In this document: positions 8,232 to 15,496 of the stretch, in pieces
Layout of the letters: the number at the start of each line of letters is the position of its first letter
Position numbering within the stretch: the stretch's first letter is position 1
Assembly: GCA_018065815.1 (NCBI GenBank)
Contig: JAGHSP010000146.1
Span: 1 to 15,496, forward strand
Reading direction: 5' to 3'
From: Candidatus Sodaliphilus limicaballi
GTDB taxonomy: Bacteria; Bacteroidota; Bacteroidia; Bacteroidales; Muribaculaceae
Length of the DNA stretch: 15,496 bases
Program-made: the position numbers and the translations under genes
The notes under the pieces: model-generated
What the model saw: only the letters and a program-made list of their open reading frames with translations
Told to the model about the DNA's origin: nothing
Database searches by the model: none

Positions 8232-8782
8232 TGGACAAGAAGCAACTTCGTTCAGTTATTAGAAACCTCAAAGCACAGGCATCGCAACAATACATGCAGG
8301 TGCAGTCACGTCGTGTGTTTGAAATCATAGAGGCCTCTGCCCCATTTCAGTCGTCACGCAATATCCTGCTATATCATTCCCTGCCCGATGAACTTCCCAC
8401 TCACGATGTTATAGACCGGTGGAAAGAAATGAAGAACATTTATCTTCCTCGCGTTAATGGCGATGTGCTTGATATAGTTCCGCTAGGAAAGGAATTAAGC
8501 AATGACAATCGGTTCAACATAAGCGAACCCACCGGAGCCACGGTAAATCCTGATATCATAGACCTGATAATAGTGCCGGCTGTGGCCCTCGACGTGCAAG
8601 GCCACAGACTAGGTCGAGGAAAAGGTTACTATGACAGGCTATTGGATACTACTGGCGCCTACACCATCGGCGTAGCATTTGATTTTCAACTAGTTGAAAA
8701 CGTGCCTGTTGAAGAACACGACAAGCGTCTGAATGCAGTAGTAACTGCATCAAAACACCAATTCGATATTATTACAGTCTGA
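8231..8782 (+). CDS. 5-formyltetrahydrofolate cyclo-ligase (YgfA/MTHFS family)
   Basis: This enzyme uses ATP to convert 5-formyl-THF to 5,10-methenyl-THF, returning a stored or inhibitory folate to the one-carbon pool. The 183 residues match the small bacterial form. Recognisable parts are the basic N-terminal helix (KKQLRSVIRNLK) for ATP phosphate contact, LLYHSLPDELPT at 47-58, IIVPAVALD at 113-121, and the signature RLGRGKGYYDR at 126-136, which binds ATP and folate. VPVEEHDKRL near 158-167 is also conserved in the family. The ATG overlaps the peptidase stop by one base. A strong terminator begins three bases after the stop, so this is the last gene of the operon. The E. coli names are ygfA and fau. 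Confidence 0.92.
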   Translation: MDKKQLRSVIRNLKAQASQQYMQVQSRRVFEIIEASAPFQSSRNILLYHSLPDELPTHDVIDRWKEMKNIYLPRVNGDVLDIVPLGKELSNDNRFNISEPTGATVNPDIIDLIIVPAVALDVQGHRLGRGKGYYDRLLDTTGAYTIGVAFDFQLVENVPVEEHDKRLNAVVTASKHQFDIITV

Positions 8783-8783
8783 C

Positions 8784-8820
8784 AAAAAAAGGGGGCTAGG
8801 TGCAGTCGCCCTTTTTTCTT
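8784..8820 (+). terminator. Rho-independent terminator of the dCMP deaminase operon
   Basis: Nine paired bases (AAAAAAGGG with CCCTTTTTT), a single bulged G at 8808, four more pairs (GGCT with AGTC) and a 6-base loop make a strong hairpin ending in a six-T run. The A-tract on the left could also let it work in reverse, but the minus-strand gene has its own terminator. Confidence 0.85.
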
Positions 8821-8907
8821 GCTTCACCTACACACATCGCACAATACTGGGCATACTTCATCTTATCCGTTCCTGTATTTTCTTCTGTGAGGGAAACAAC
8901 AACTTGT

Positions 8908-8947
8908 AAAAAAACCAAGGAGACATCTCGTTGTGAAATGTCTCCTT
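8908..8947 (-). terminator. Rho-independent terminator of the glycogen operon
   Basis: Arms at 8917-8929 and 8935-8947 pair over 12 of 13 bases (AAGGAGACAT and its complement are perfect) around a 5-base loop. Read on the minus strand, the stem is followed by GG and eight T residues, so orientation is clear. It lies 25 bases beyond the phosphorylase stop. Confidence 0.85.
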
Positions 8948-8972
8948 AACTATATTCTATGAGGTGGTTAGA

Positions 8973-11540
8973 TTATACCCACTTCATGTAAGCGAAATCC
9001 TGACGGTGTGCCAACTTGTCATTCCAGGGGAAGATACGGAATGAGTAGCGATATACGCCAGAGTTGCGCAAGTCATACTTCACATTGAAAGTGAGAACAT
9101 CACCGTCTTCAGCAACAACAGTTGCAGGAATTGCCTTGTAGAACTTGCTGTCGCCATCTTCATCTTTGTAAGCAACAACCTCAACCTTAATGCTACGGCC
9201 CAAGCCTGCTGTGTTGACACGCAGTGTAGCGTTAAGTTGCATCTGTGAATCAGATGCCGCGTTAGCATTGAGCAGTGCATCCGACATTTCGATGTCACCA
9301 ACCAGATTAACGTCATTCCAGCGAGCGGCAACATTTTCCTTCCACTCAACGATTTCACGAGCCACTGCATAGTTGTTAGCCATGAGTTCCTTTGCTCTTG
9401 CTGCCTCGGGGTTGTAGAAGCGGTCGAAGTAGTCACGCATCATGCGAGACATTGTGTAGTTGGGGGCAATGTGCGCAATAGAGTTCTTGATGTACTGTAT
9501 CCACTCGGGAGAATAACCCTTGCTGTTCTTGGCAAAGTACAGAGGAATGATCTCATTTTCAAGCATTGAGTAGATAGTTGCCGAGTCAAGTTTGTCTTGC
9601 TGGCCCTGGTCAGTGTAACTGCGTTTAGCAGTGAGAGCCCAACCTGCGCCCTTGCGGTAACCTTCATACCACCATCCGTCTAGTACAGAGAAATTGAGCA
9701 GACCGTTCATCTCGGCCTTCTCGCCTGATGTACCAGATGCCTCAAGAGGACGTGTGGGAGTATTCAGCCAGATATCAACACCTGTTATGAGACGTTTAGA
9801 CACTGTCATGTCGTAGTTTTCAAGGAAGATGATCTTGCCAAGGAACTGGGGCATCTTGGAGATCTCTATGATGCGCTTGATGAGGTCCTGACCAGCTCCA
9901 TCGGCAGGGTGAGCCTTGCCAGCATAGATGAACTGAACGGGGAACTTCTCGTTGTTAACGATGCGTGACAGACGGTCGAGGTCGTTGAACAAGAGGTATG
10001 CACGCTTGTATGTTGCAAAGCGGCGGGCAAAACCGATGAGAAGCGCGTTGGGGTTGATCTTGTCCACAATCGACATGATGCGAGTGGGATCACCCTGGTT
10101 CTTCAACCAGTTAGCAGTGAAATCACGCTTAACAAAGTTGATGAACTTGTTCTTGAGTTGCATGCGCAGGTTCCAAATCTCCTCGTCGGGTACATTGAGG
10201 ATAGGAGACCACGCCTTTTCGTCTTCCTGATGGTTCATGAAGTCGGCACCAAATGTCTCGGTGTAATATTTCTTCCACTCGGTAGCGGCCCATGTAGGCA
10301 TGTGAACACCATTAGTTACATAACCCACGTGAGACTCCTCGGGAGCGTAGCCTTTCCATACGCCCTGGAACATCTTCTTTGAAACCTCGCCGTGCAGCCA
10401 GCTCACACCGTTAGATTCTTGAGTGGTGTTGAGTGCAAACACGCTCATTGAGAAGCGCTCGTTAGTGTCGGGATTCTCGCGGCCCATATTCATAAGGTCG
10501 TTCCAACTAATACCAAGTTTAGCAGGGAACTCGCCCATATACTTGCCGAAGAGGCCCTCCTCAAAGTAGTCATGACCAGCAGGCACAGGAGTGTGGACAG
10601 TGTAGAGTGATGTCGCGCGAACAACCTCGAGAGCTTCGTTGAAGCTGAGTCCTTCTTCCTGAACATAGTCAACAAGGCGTTGCAGGTTGAGCAGCGCTGC
10701 GTGACCCTCGTTGCAGTGATAGAGGTCATTCTTGATGCCCAGACGCTTGAGAAGCAACACACCGCCTATACCGAGAAGATATTCTTGCTTGATGCGGTTC
10801 TCCCAGTCGCCGCCATACAACTTGTGAGTGATGGGGCGATCAAATTCACTGTTAGGATCAAGGTCAGTATCAAGGAGATACAGACTCATGCGACCAACAT
10901 TTACACGCCACACGTTCACATATATGATGCGTCCGGGATAAGGAACTTCAAGTACCATCTGGCGGCCGTTCTCATCGACAACTGGTTCGAGAGGCAGCTG
11001 GTTGAAGTTCTGGGGCTCATAATTAGCAATCTGCTGGCCATCCATCGACAGTGTCTGGGTGAAATAGCCATAACGATACAAGAAACCGATTGCTGTCATG
11101 TTGACGCAACGGTCACTTGCCTCTTTAATATAGTCACCGGCAAGAATACCGAGACCGCCTGAATAAATCTTGAGCGCGTTGCACAATCCATACTCCATGC
11201 TGAAGTAAGAGATAGAGGGAAGGTCATCACGCATGGGAACAGACATATAAGCCTTGAAGCTGTCATAGACGCTGTCAATGCGTTCCATCATCTCCTTGTC
11301 TTGAAGGATCTCGTCAAGACGATCGCTTGAGATGCGTTGCAGCAACAGCACAGGGTTTTCGCCTGTAGCACGCCACAGGTCGCGGTCGAGGTCATGGAAC
11401 AAAGTCTTTCCTTCGCTATTCCATACCCACCAAAGGTTTTTAGAAAGTTCTTCCAGTTTCTTTAATTTTCCAGGAAGAGCCGATTTTACTGTGAGTGTTC
11501 TCCACACAAAATCGTTAGTGTTGTTAACTTGAAGTTTCAT
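8973..11540 (-). CDS. glgP: Alpha-glucan (glycogen) phosphorylase, GT35, DUF3417-containing
   Basis: This PLP-dependent enzyme releases glucose-1-phosphate from the non-reducing ends of glycogen. The 855 residues have the layout of the bacterial/archaeal-type phosphorylases rather than the E. coli/muscle form. An N-terminal DUF3417-like domain (about 14-120, with LSKNLWWVWN) precedes the phosphorylase core. Visible core motifs are NEGH at 277-280, FARRFATYKR at 504-513, YAGKAHPAD at 539-547, and the PLP site EASGTSGEKAEMNG with K608 as the expected Schiff-base lysine. A small beta-rich C-terminal domain (about 765-855) ends in YMKWV. The glycogen synthase stop is 22 bases upstream, so the pair is one operon for making and using storage glucan. 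No eukaryote-like N-terminal phosphorylation site is evident. The AT-rich leader has no Shine-Dalgarno sequence. Confidence 0.95.
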   Translation of the reverse strand: MKLQVNNTNDFVWRTLTVKSALPGKLKKLEELSKNLWWVWNSEGKTLFHDLDRDLWRATGENPVLLLQRISSDRLDEILQDKEMMERIDSVYDSFKAYMSVPMRDDLPSISYFSMEYGLCNALKIYSGGLGILAGDYIKEASDRCVNMTAIGFLYRYGYFTQTLSMDGQQIANYEPQNFNQLPLEPVVDENGRQMVLEVPYPGRIIYVNVWRVNVGRMSLYLLDTDLDPNSEFDRPITHKLYGGDWENRIKQEYLLGIGGVLLLKRLGIKNDLYHCNEGHAALLNLQRLVDYVQEEGLSFNEALEVVRATSLYTVHTPVPAGHDYFEEGLFGKYMGEFPAKLGISWNDLMNMGRENPDTNERFSMSVFALNTTQESNGVSWLHGEVSKKMFQGVWKGYAPEESHVGYVTNGVHMPTWAATEWKKYYTETFGADFMNHQEDEKAWSPILNVPDEEIWNLRMQLKNKFINFVKRDFTANWLKNQGDPTRIMSIVDKINPNALLIGFARRFATYKRAYLLFNDLDRLSRIVNNEKFPVQFIYAGKAHPADGAGQDLIKRIIEISKMPQFLGKIIFLENYDMTVSKRLITGVDIWLNTPTRPLEASGTSGEKAEMNGLLNFSVLDGWWYEGYRKGAGWALTAKRSYTDQGQQDKLDSATIYSMLENEIIPLYFAKNSKGYSPEWIQYIKNSIAHIAPNYTMSRMMRDYFDRFYNPEAARAKELMANNYAVAREIVEWKENVAARWNDVNLVGDIEMSDALLNANAASDSQMQLNATLRVNTAGLGRSIKVEVVAYKDEDGDSKFYKAIPATVVAEDGDVLTFNVKYDLRNSGVYRYSFRIFPWNDKLAHRQDFAYMKWV

Positions 11541-11562
11541 AAAACTTTATTTAATTAATACT

Positions 11563-13188
11563 TTATTTTCTTTCTACTGCATGCTTATAAGCATCAAGGT
11601 AATAAGAGATGAAGTTCTCCCACGACGCTTGTTTCGCTACATTCTGGGCGGCCTCTTTCAGTGCTTTCACCTCATCGCATGGTTTCTGATAGAAACTGTA
11701 CATGCTGTTAGCTATTGAATGAACAGTCTCGTCATAGTTTGAGTCGGTGCGATGAATCACTTGAACACCGCTCTTACTACTGTCATTGCCATAGGTATCA
11801 AGAATCCATTGCCCATATCCTGCAAGGTCAGTAGTGATGGTGGGCACTGCAAATGCCGAGCTCTCCATGGGTGTGTAGCCCCATGGTTCATAATAAGAGG
11901 GGAACACCGTCAAGTCAAGCCCAGCAAGCACGTCATAGTATGCCATATTGAGCACTCCATCAGTACCATTCAGATATGAGGGGATATACACCACAAAAAC
12001 CTTGTCCTGCTTCGATCCGTTGAAACCTAGCTGAAGCACTTTGTTCTCTATGGGATCGGCACCATGGTTATGCAACGTGTGCGTGATGACAGGCTTGGGC
12101 ATTTGCTCCGAGTCGTTATCACGTTGCATTGCGTTCAGCAAGTCTTCTCTAGGCACATCTACCCATGCAGGTACCAAAACAAATGCAACCACATGACGCT
12201 TGCCGTCATTGTTCACCTTTGACCGCAATACGTTCACTGCATCAAGGTAAGCGTCAATGCCCTTATTGCGAAACTCGCATCGTCCTGATGTTGCCACGAG
12301 CATTGTGTCGTCGCCCAACCGCACTCCCGTCAGAGCACGTGCCACGTCGAGCAATTTTTTCCTGGCGGCAGCACGCACTTGGGTGAACTTCTTCCCGGCA
12401 GGAACAAAATTTTGCTCAAACGCGTTTGGCGTTACAAAGGGGGCACGTTCCAGCAGCTGCATGCTTTCGCGGGCTGTCACCTCACTCACGGTAGTAAACG
12501 AATCGGCCTGATGTGCTGCGGCTTTTTCTAGCGAGTGCTTCGATTGCATGTTGAGCTCGCCTGCCATTTGGTCGCCATTATACCCTGCCATGTAGTCATA
12601 CAGCGGCTTGCCGTTGCCACAAATGCTGCGGCCTATACTAGTGGCATGAGTTGTAAACACGGTTGCAACCGTGGGCAGATGATGCTTCACATAAAGCAAT
12701 CCCATGCCGGTGGTCCATTCGTTGAAATGTGCTATCACTTTGCCCTTGGGCTTCGACCAGTTTACTATACTTTCAATCACCATGGCCGACGCAAGACCAA
12801 ACATACACGACTCGTCATAGTCGCCATAGGCATGAAGAGAGTCCACGCCATAGAGTTCCCACATCTTGCCATAAAACAAATCCTTTGAAGCAAAGAGGTC
12901 TTTGTAATCAACAAGTATGGCAATGGGGCTACCAGGTACATTCCAGCGTCCTACCCTCACTTTAATGCCAAATGGCAAGCATGGCTTCTTGCGCCATGAT
13001 GCCATAAGCGTTTTGCGTTCAATGAAATATGAAGATTCATTGCCTTCCTTCCACAAGTCAGGACCAATGAAAATTACTTTATCTTTGTAGAGTTGTTGAA
13101 GTGTGTGGGCTTTTGTGGACAATACAGCATAGATACCTCCTACTTTATTGCACACTTCCCAACTCGTTTCAAACAAATAATCAAGCAT
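11563..13188 (-). CDS. Glycogen synthase, eukaryote-type (GT3-like)
   Basis: This enzyme transfers glucose from a nucleotide sugar to growing glycogen. It looks like the eukaryotic GT3 family, not the bacterial GT5 GlgA. The N-terminal FETSWEVCNKVGGIY, the HFNEW motif (154-158), FTTHATSIGR, the phosphate-contacting SGRCEFRNKG (R303, K309) and the E-x7-E pair in EPWGYTPME (E434, E442) all have close GT3 counterparts. The start is placed at ATG 13188 (541 residues) because relatives begin just before FETSWEV. An in-frame ATG at 13242 would add 18 AT-rich-coded residues with no family resemblance, overlapping promoter-like TAATTTTG boxes. The C-terminal helix lacks the arginine cluster that senses glucose-6-phosphate in animal and yeast enzymes. 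Donor preference (UDP- or ADP-glucose) cannot be read from sequence. Phosphorylase follows in the same operon. Confidence 0.92.
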   Translation of the reverse strand: MLDYLFETSWEVCNKVGGIYAVLSTKAHTLQQLYKDKVIFIGPDLWKEGNESSYFIERKTLMASWRKKPCLPFGIKVRVGRWNVPGSPIAILVDYKDLFASKDLFYGKMWELYGVDSLHAYGDYDESCMFGLASAMVIESIVNWSKPKGKVIAHFNEWTTGMGLLYVKHHLPTVATVFTTHATSIGRSICGNGKPLYDYMAGYNGDQMAGELNMQSKHSLEKAAAHQADSFTTVSEVTARESMQLLERAPFVTPNAFEQNFVPAGKKFTQVRAAARKKLLDVARALTGVRLGDDTMLVATSGRCEFRNKGIDAYLDAVNVLRSKVNNDGKRHVVAFVLVPAWVDVPREDLLNAMQRDNDSEQMPKPVITHTLHNHGADPIENKVLQLGFNGSKQDKVFVVYIPSYLNGTDGVLNMAYYDVLAGLDLTVFPSYYEPWGYTPMESSAFAVPTITTDLAGYGQWILDTYGNDSSKSGVQVIHRTDSNYDETVHSIANSMYSFYQKPCDEVKALKEAAQNVAKQASWENFISYYLDAYKHAVERK

Positions 13189-13288
13189 ATATACTCTTTC
13201 AAAATTATTTGCAAAATTACAAAAAAAATCTGGATTAGTCATGCTTTAATATATTTGTATTACACGACTTTTCTGAACCGCAAATTGG

Positions 13289-13296
13289 CAAATATA
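13289..13296 (-). promoter_or_regulatory. Candidate -7 box (TAnnTTTG) for the glycogen operon
   Basis: The minus strand reads TATATTTG, an exact match to the Bacteroidota -7 consensus. A TTG at 13318-13320 (minus strand) sits 21 bases upstream as a possible -33 element. Transcription from here would give a leader of roughly 95 bases to the ATG at 13188. Confidence 0.35.
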
Positions 13297-13457
13297 ACTA
13301 TATCGCTGACAAACAGGCAATTAAACCAATCTTATACATACAATGGTAAAAAGGAATCCATATCAACAAAACACCTATGAAAATCAACATATTACACATT
13401 TATGCAATCGTTTTACTAAACAACTTTGCATTAATTTCAATATATCTCGACAATTTC

Positions 13458-13481
13458 CTTGCGCGTGCGTGTGCACGCAAG
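13458..13481. repeat. GC-rich inverted repeat downstream of the dnaK terminator
   Basis: CTTGCG and CGCAAG bracket this 24-base segment. Inside, GCGTGC and GCACGC pair perfectly around a GTGT loop, so two alternative hairpins are possible. It stands out in an AT-rich spacer. There is no T-run on either side, so it is not a standard terminator. It may back up dnaK termination or be a regulatory site for the glycogen operon. Confidence 0.4.
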
Positions 13482-13487
13482 ACGGCT

Positions 13488-13528
13488 TAATACAACGAAA
13501 GCACGCGAGACATTCCATCTCGCGTGCT
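13488..13528 (-). terminator. Rho-independent terminator of dnaK
   Basis: A perfect 11-bp stem (AGCACGCGAGA at 13500-13510 with its complement at 13518-13528) has a 7-base loop. On the minus strand it is followed by a T-rich tail (TTTCGTTGTATT). It starts 26 bases past the dnaK stop. Confidence 0.8.
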
Positions 13529-13554
13529 CAATATAATCGTTTGAAAAAAGCTTC

Positions 13555-15477
13555 TTACTTCACTTCTTCATAGCTAACGTCCTCGGCATCGTTGTTGCCA
13601 CCGTTGTTACCGCTGCCAGGCTGCTGTGCACCGCCCTGGAAACCACTGAAATCCTGGGGACCCTGAGGGCCGCCTGCCTGCGCACCGCCTGCTGCCTGAT
13701 ACATCTGCTCGAAGAGCTTTGTGAGTTCGGCGCTCGCAGTGTCGATAGCAGCAAGATCCTGTGCCTTGTGTGCATCTTTGAGTTTGTTGAGGGCTGTTTC
13801 AATCTGAGCCTTTGTGTCGGCGGGCAGTTTGTCGCCAGCATCTTTGAGAGTCTTCTCTGTTTGGAAAATCAACGCGTCGGCCTGGTTGATCTTGTCGATA
13901 CGTTCCTTCTCCTTTGCATCGGCAGCAGCATTGGCAGTTGCCTCGTCCTTCATACGCTGGATTTCAGCGTCGCTCAGGCCGCTAGAAGCCTCAATGCGGA
14001 TACTCTGTTCCTTGCCAGTAGCCTTATCCTTGGCGCTCACGTTCATGATACCGTTAGCGTCAACCTCAAATGTCACCTCAATCTGAGGAATTCCGCGGGG
14101 AGCGGGAGCAATGCCATCGAGGTGGAAACGGCCGAGAGTCTTGTCGTCCTTAGCCATGGGACGCTCGCCCTGAAGAACGTGAATTTCAACTTCAGGCTGA
14201 TTGTCGGCTGCTGTTGAGAACACCTGGCTCTTGCGAGTGGGGATTGTAGTGTTGGCATCTATGAGCTTCGTCATCACGCCACCCAGAGTCTCGATACCCA
14301 CTGACAGGGGAACAACATCAAGAAGAAGCACATCCTTAACATCACCGCTGAGCACACCGCCCTGGATTGCAGCGCCCACAGCAACGACCTCGTCGGGGTT
14401 AACGCCTTTAGAAGGAGCCTTGCCGAAGAAACGCTCTACGATTTGCTGGATAGCGGGGATACGGGTTGAACCGCCCACGAGGATAACCTCGTCAATCTCG
14501 CTGGTTGACATGCCAGCATCGCGAAGTGCCTGCTCACAGGGGCGAATAGTTGCCTGGATAAGTTCGTCGCACAACTGCTCGAACTGAGCGCGTGTGAGGG
14601 TCTTAACCAAGTGCTTGGGCATGCCATCAAGCTGGGTGATGTAAGGCAAGTTAATCTCAGTAGAAGACTGGCTTGAGAGTTCAATCTTAGCCTTCTCGGC
14701 AGCCTCTTTAAGGCGTTGGAGTGCCATGGGGTCTTTGCGCAAGTCGATGCCTTCCTGCTTCTGGAACTCCTCGGCAAGCCAAGTGATAATGCGCTGGTCG
14801 AAGTCATCACCACCGAGGTGAGTATCACCATTGGTTGACTTAACCTCAAACACGCCGTCGCCGAGCTCAAGGATTGAGATATCAAATGTGCCGCCACCGA
14901 GGTCAAACACCGCGATCTTCTTGTCGTTAGCGTCCTTATCAAGACCGTAAGCAAGAGCAGCAGCAGTGGGTTCGTTTACAATGCGCTGAACCTTGAGGCC
15001 AGCAATCTCGCCGGCTTCCTTTGTTGCCTTGCGCTGTGCGTCGTTGAAGTAAGCAGGAACGGTGATCACTGCCTCGTCAACAGTAGTGCCCAGATAATCC
15101 TCGGCGGTCTTTTTCATCTTTTGGAGAACCATTGCCGAAATCTCTTGAGGAGTGTACTGGCGTCCGCCTATCTCAACGCGAGGCTGGTTGCTGCCGTTGT
15201 TCACTACCTTGTAGGGCATGCGTTCTACATCCTTTGTAACATGGTCATAAGTCTCACCCATGAAACGTTTGATTGAGAAAACGGTGCCGGTGGGGTTCAT
15301 GATGGCCTGGCGTTTAGCAGGGTCGCCCACGATGCGCTCGCCATTGTCCTTAAATGCCACAACCGAAGGAGTTGTGTTACGTCCCTCACTGTTAGGGATA
15401 ACAACAGGGTTTTTACCCTCTAATACTGAAACACACGAGTTGGTGGTTCCAAGGTCGATACCAATAATCTTTCCCAT
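13555..15477 (-). CDS. dnaK: Molecular chaperone DnaK (Hsp70)
   Basis: This ATP-driven chaperone works with DnaJ and GrpE to fold and protect cytosolic proteins. The 640 residues are full length. The nucleotide-binding domain (1-381) has the phosphate loop GIDLGTTNSCV at 6-16, K70, the second phosphate loop DLGGGTFDISI at 192-202 with T197, and the adenosine motif ILVGGSTRIP at 332-341. The interdomain linker is DVLLLDVVPLS (382-392). The substrate-binding beta domain and helical lid follow to about 597, then a Gly/Gln/Asn-rich flexible tail ending in EEVK, close to the E. coli EEVKDKK end. The GTG-free ATG at 15477 is the family start. Only 19 bases of leader are in the window, so promoter and heat-shock control cannot be judged. 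No dnaJ or grpE lies downstream; a terminator follows directly. Confidence 0.98.
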   Translation of the reverse strand: MGKIIGIDLGTTNSCVSVLEGKNPVVIPNSEGRNTTPSVVAFKDNGERIVGDPAKRQAIMNPTGTVFSIKRFMGETYDHVTKDVERMPYKVVNNGSNQPRVEIGGRQYTPQEISAMVLQKMKKTAEDYLGTTVDEAVITVPAYFNDAQRKATKEAGEIAGLKVQRIVNEPTAAALAYGLDKDANDKKIAVFDLGGGTFDISILELGDGVFEVKSTNGDTHLGGDDFDQRIITWLAEEFQKQEGIDLRKDPMALQRLKEAAEKAKIELSSQSSTEINLPYITQLDGMPKHLVKTLTRAQFEQLCDELIQATIRPCEQALRDAGMSTSEIDEVILVGGSTRIPAIQQIVERFFGKAPSKGVNPDEVVAVGAAIQGGVLSGDVKDVLLLDVVPLSVGIETLGGVMTKLIDANTTIPTRKSQVFSTAADNQPEVEIHVLQGERPMAKDDKTLGRFHLDGIAPAPRGIPQIEVTFEVDANGIMNVSAKDKATGKEQSIRIEASSGLSDAEIQRMKDEATANAAADAKEKERIDKINQADALIFQTEKTLKDAGDKLPADTKAQIETALNKLKDAHKAQDLAAIDTASAELTKLFEQMYQAAGGAQAGGPQGPQDFSGFQGGAQQPGSGNNGGNNDAEDVSYEEVK

Positions 15478-15496
15478 TTTCTTAATTGTATTTTTT

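Larger units (their letters stand above)
13189..13499. other. Gene-free AT-rich region upstream of glycogen synthase
   Basis: No credible gene is seen here. On the minus strand there are three exact TAnnTTTG boxes: TATATTTG at 13289-13296, with a TTG about 21 bases upstream of it, and two TAATTTTG copies at about 13200-13220 just before the preferred synthase start. These are candidate promoters for the glycogen operon. The far end (13458-13481) holds a GC-rich hairpin, listed separately. Small open frames across the region lack family resemblance and sensible starts. Confidence 0.4.

Noticed and set aside
10680..11162. 160-codon plus-strand open frame opposite the phosphorylase gene
   Set aside because: It lies wholly antisense to strongly conserved GT35 sequence and its translation resembles no family; a shadow frame.
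13093..13380. Plus-strand frame across the synthase 5' end and spacer
   Set aside because: Half lies antisense to the synthase, the rest in AT-rich spacer; composition is that of random AT-rich DNA.
14436..14954. 172-codon minus-strand frame within dnaK
   Set aside because: It is an alternate frame of dnaK, rich in Ser/Leu/Arg with no domain.

Overview
The window looks like chromosomal backbone of a Bacteroidales bacterium. A Muribaculaceae-like member is my best guess, but that placement is inference. The reasons are the gene set, DnaK closely resembling the Bacteroidales form and ending in EEVK, AT-rich leaders with no clear Shine-Dalgarno sequence, TAnnTTTG promoter motifs, and a eukaryote-type (GT3-like) glycogen synthase beside a GT35 phosphorylase. 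I see no mobile element, tRNA, rRNA or CRISPR array. Nine protein genes fill nearly all of the sequence.

Layout: bases 1-5943 (plus strand) carry peptide-handling genes. A PepD-type aminoacyl-histidine dipeptidase ends in its own hairpin terminator. Next comes a near-perfect sigma-54 (-24/-12) promoter, then a large TPR protein of unknown function, and 27 bases later an M3-family peptidyl-dipeptidase (Dcp). A second terminator closes this unit. Bases 6114-8782 (plus) hold a tight three-gene operon: dCMP deaminase, a membrane-anchored S41 processing peptidase, and 5-formyltetrahydrofolate cyclo-ligase. The first and third enzymes both feed thymidylate and folate metabolism. The leader has a TAnnTTTG box and a 12-base perfect palindrome.

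Bases 8973-15477 are on the minus strand and converge on the folate operon, with a terminator on each side of the junction. The glycogen pair is transcribed synthase first, then alpha-glucan phosphorylase, 22 bases apart. Upstream of it, separated by a gene-free stretch of about 365 bases containing the dnaK terminator, a second GC-rich hairpin and probable synthase promoter elements, is dnaK, whose promoter lies beyond the window edge.

The features that most repay a second look are the sigma-54 promoter driving the TPR/Dcp unit, the unassigned N-terminal two thirds of the TPR protein, and the GT3-type synthase, which lacks the arginine cluster that senses glucose-6-phosphate in eukaryotic enzymes. 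I found no clearly new defence or mobile system.
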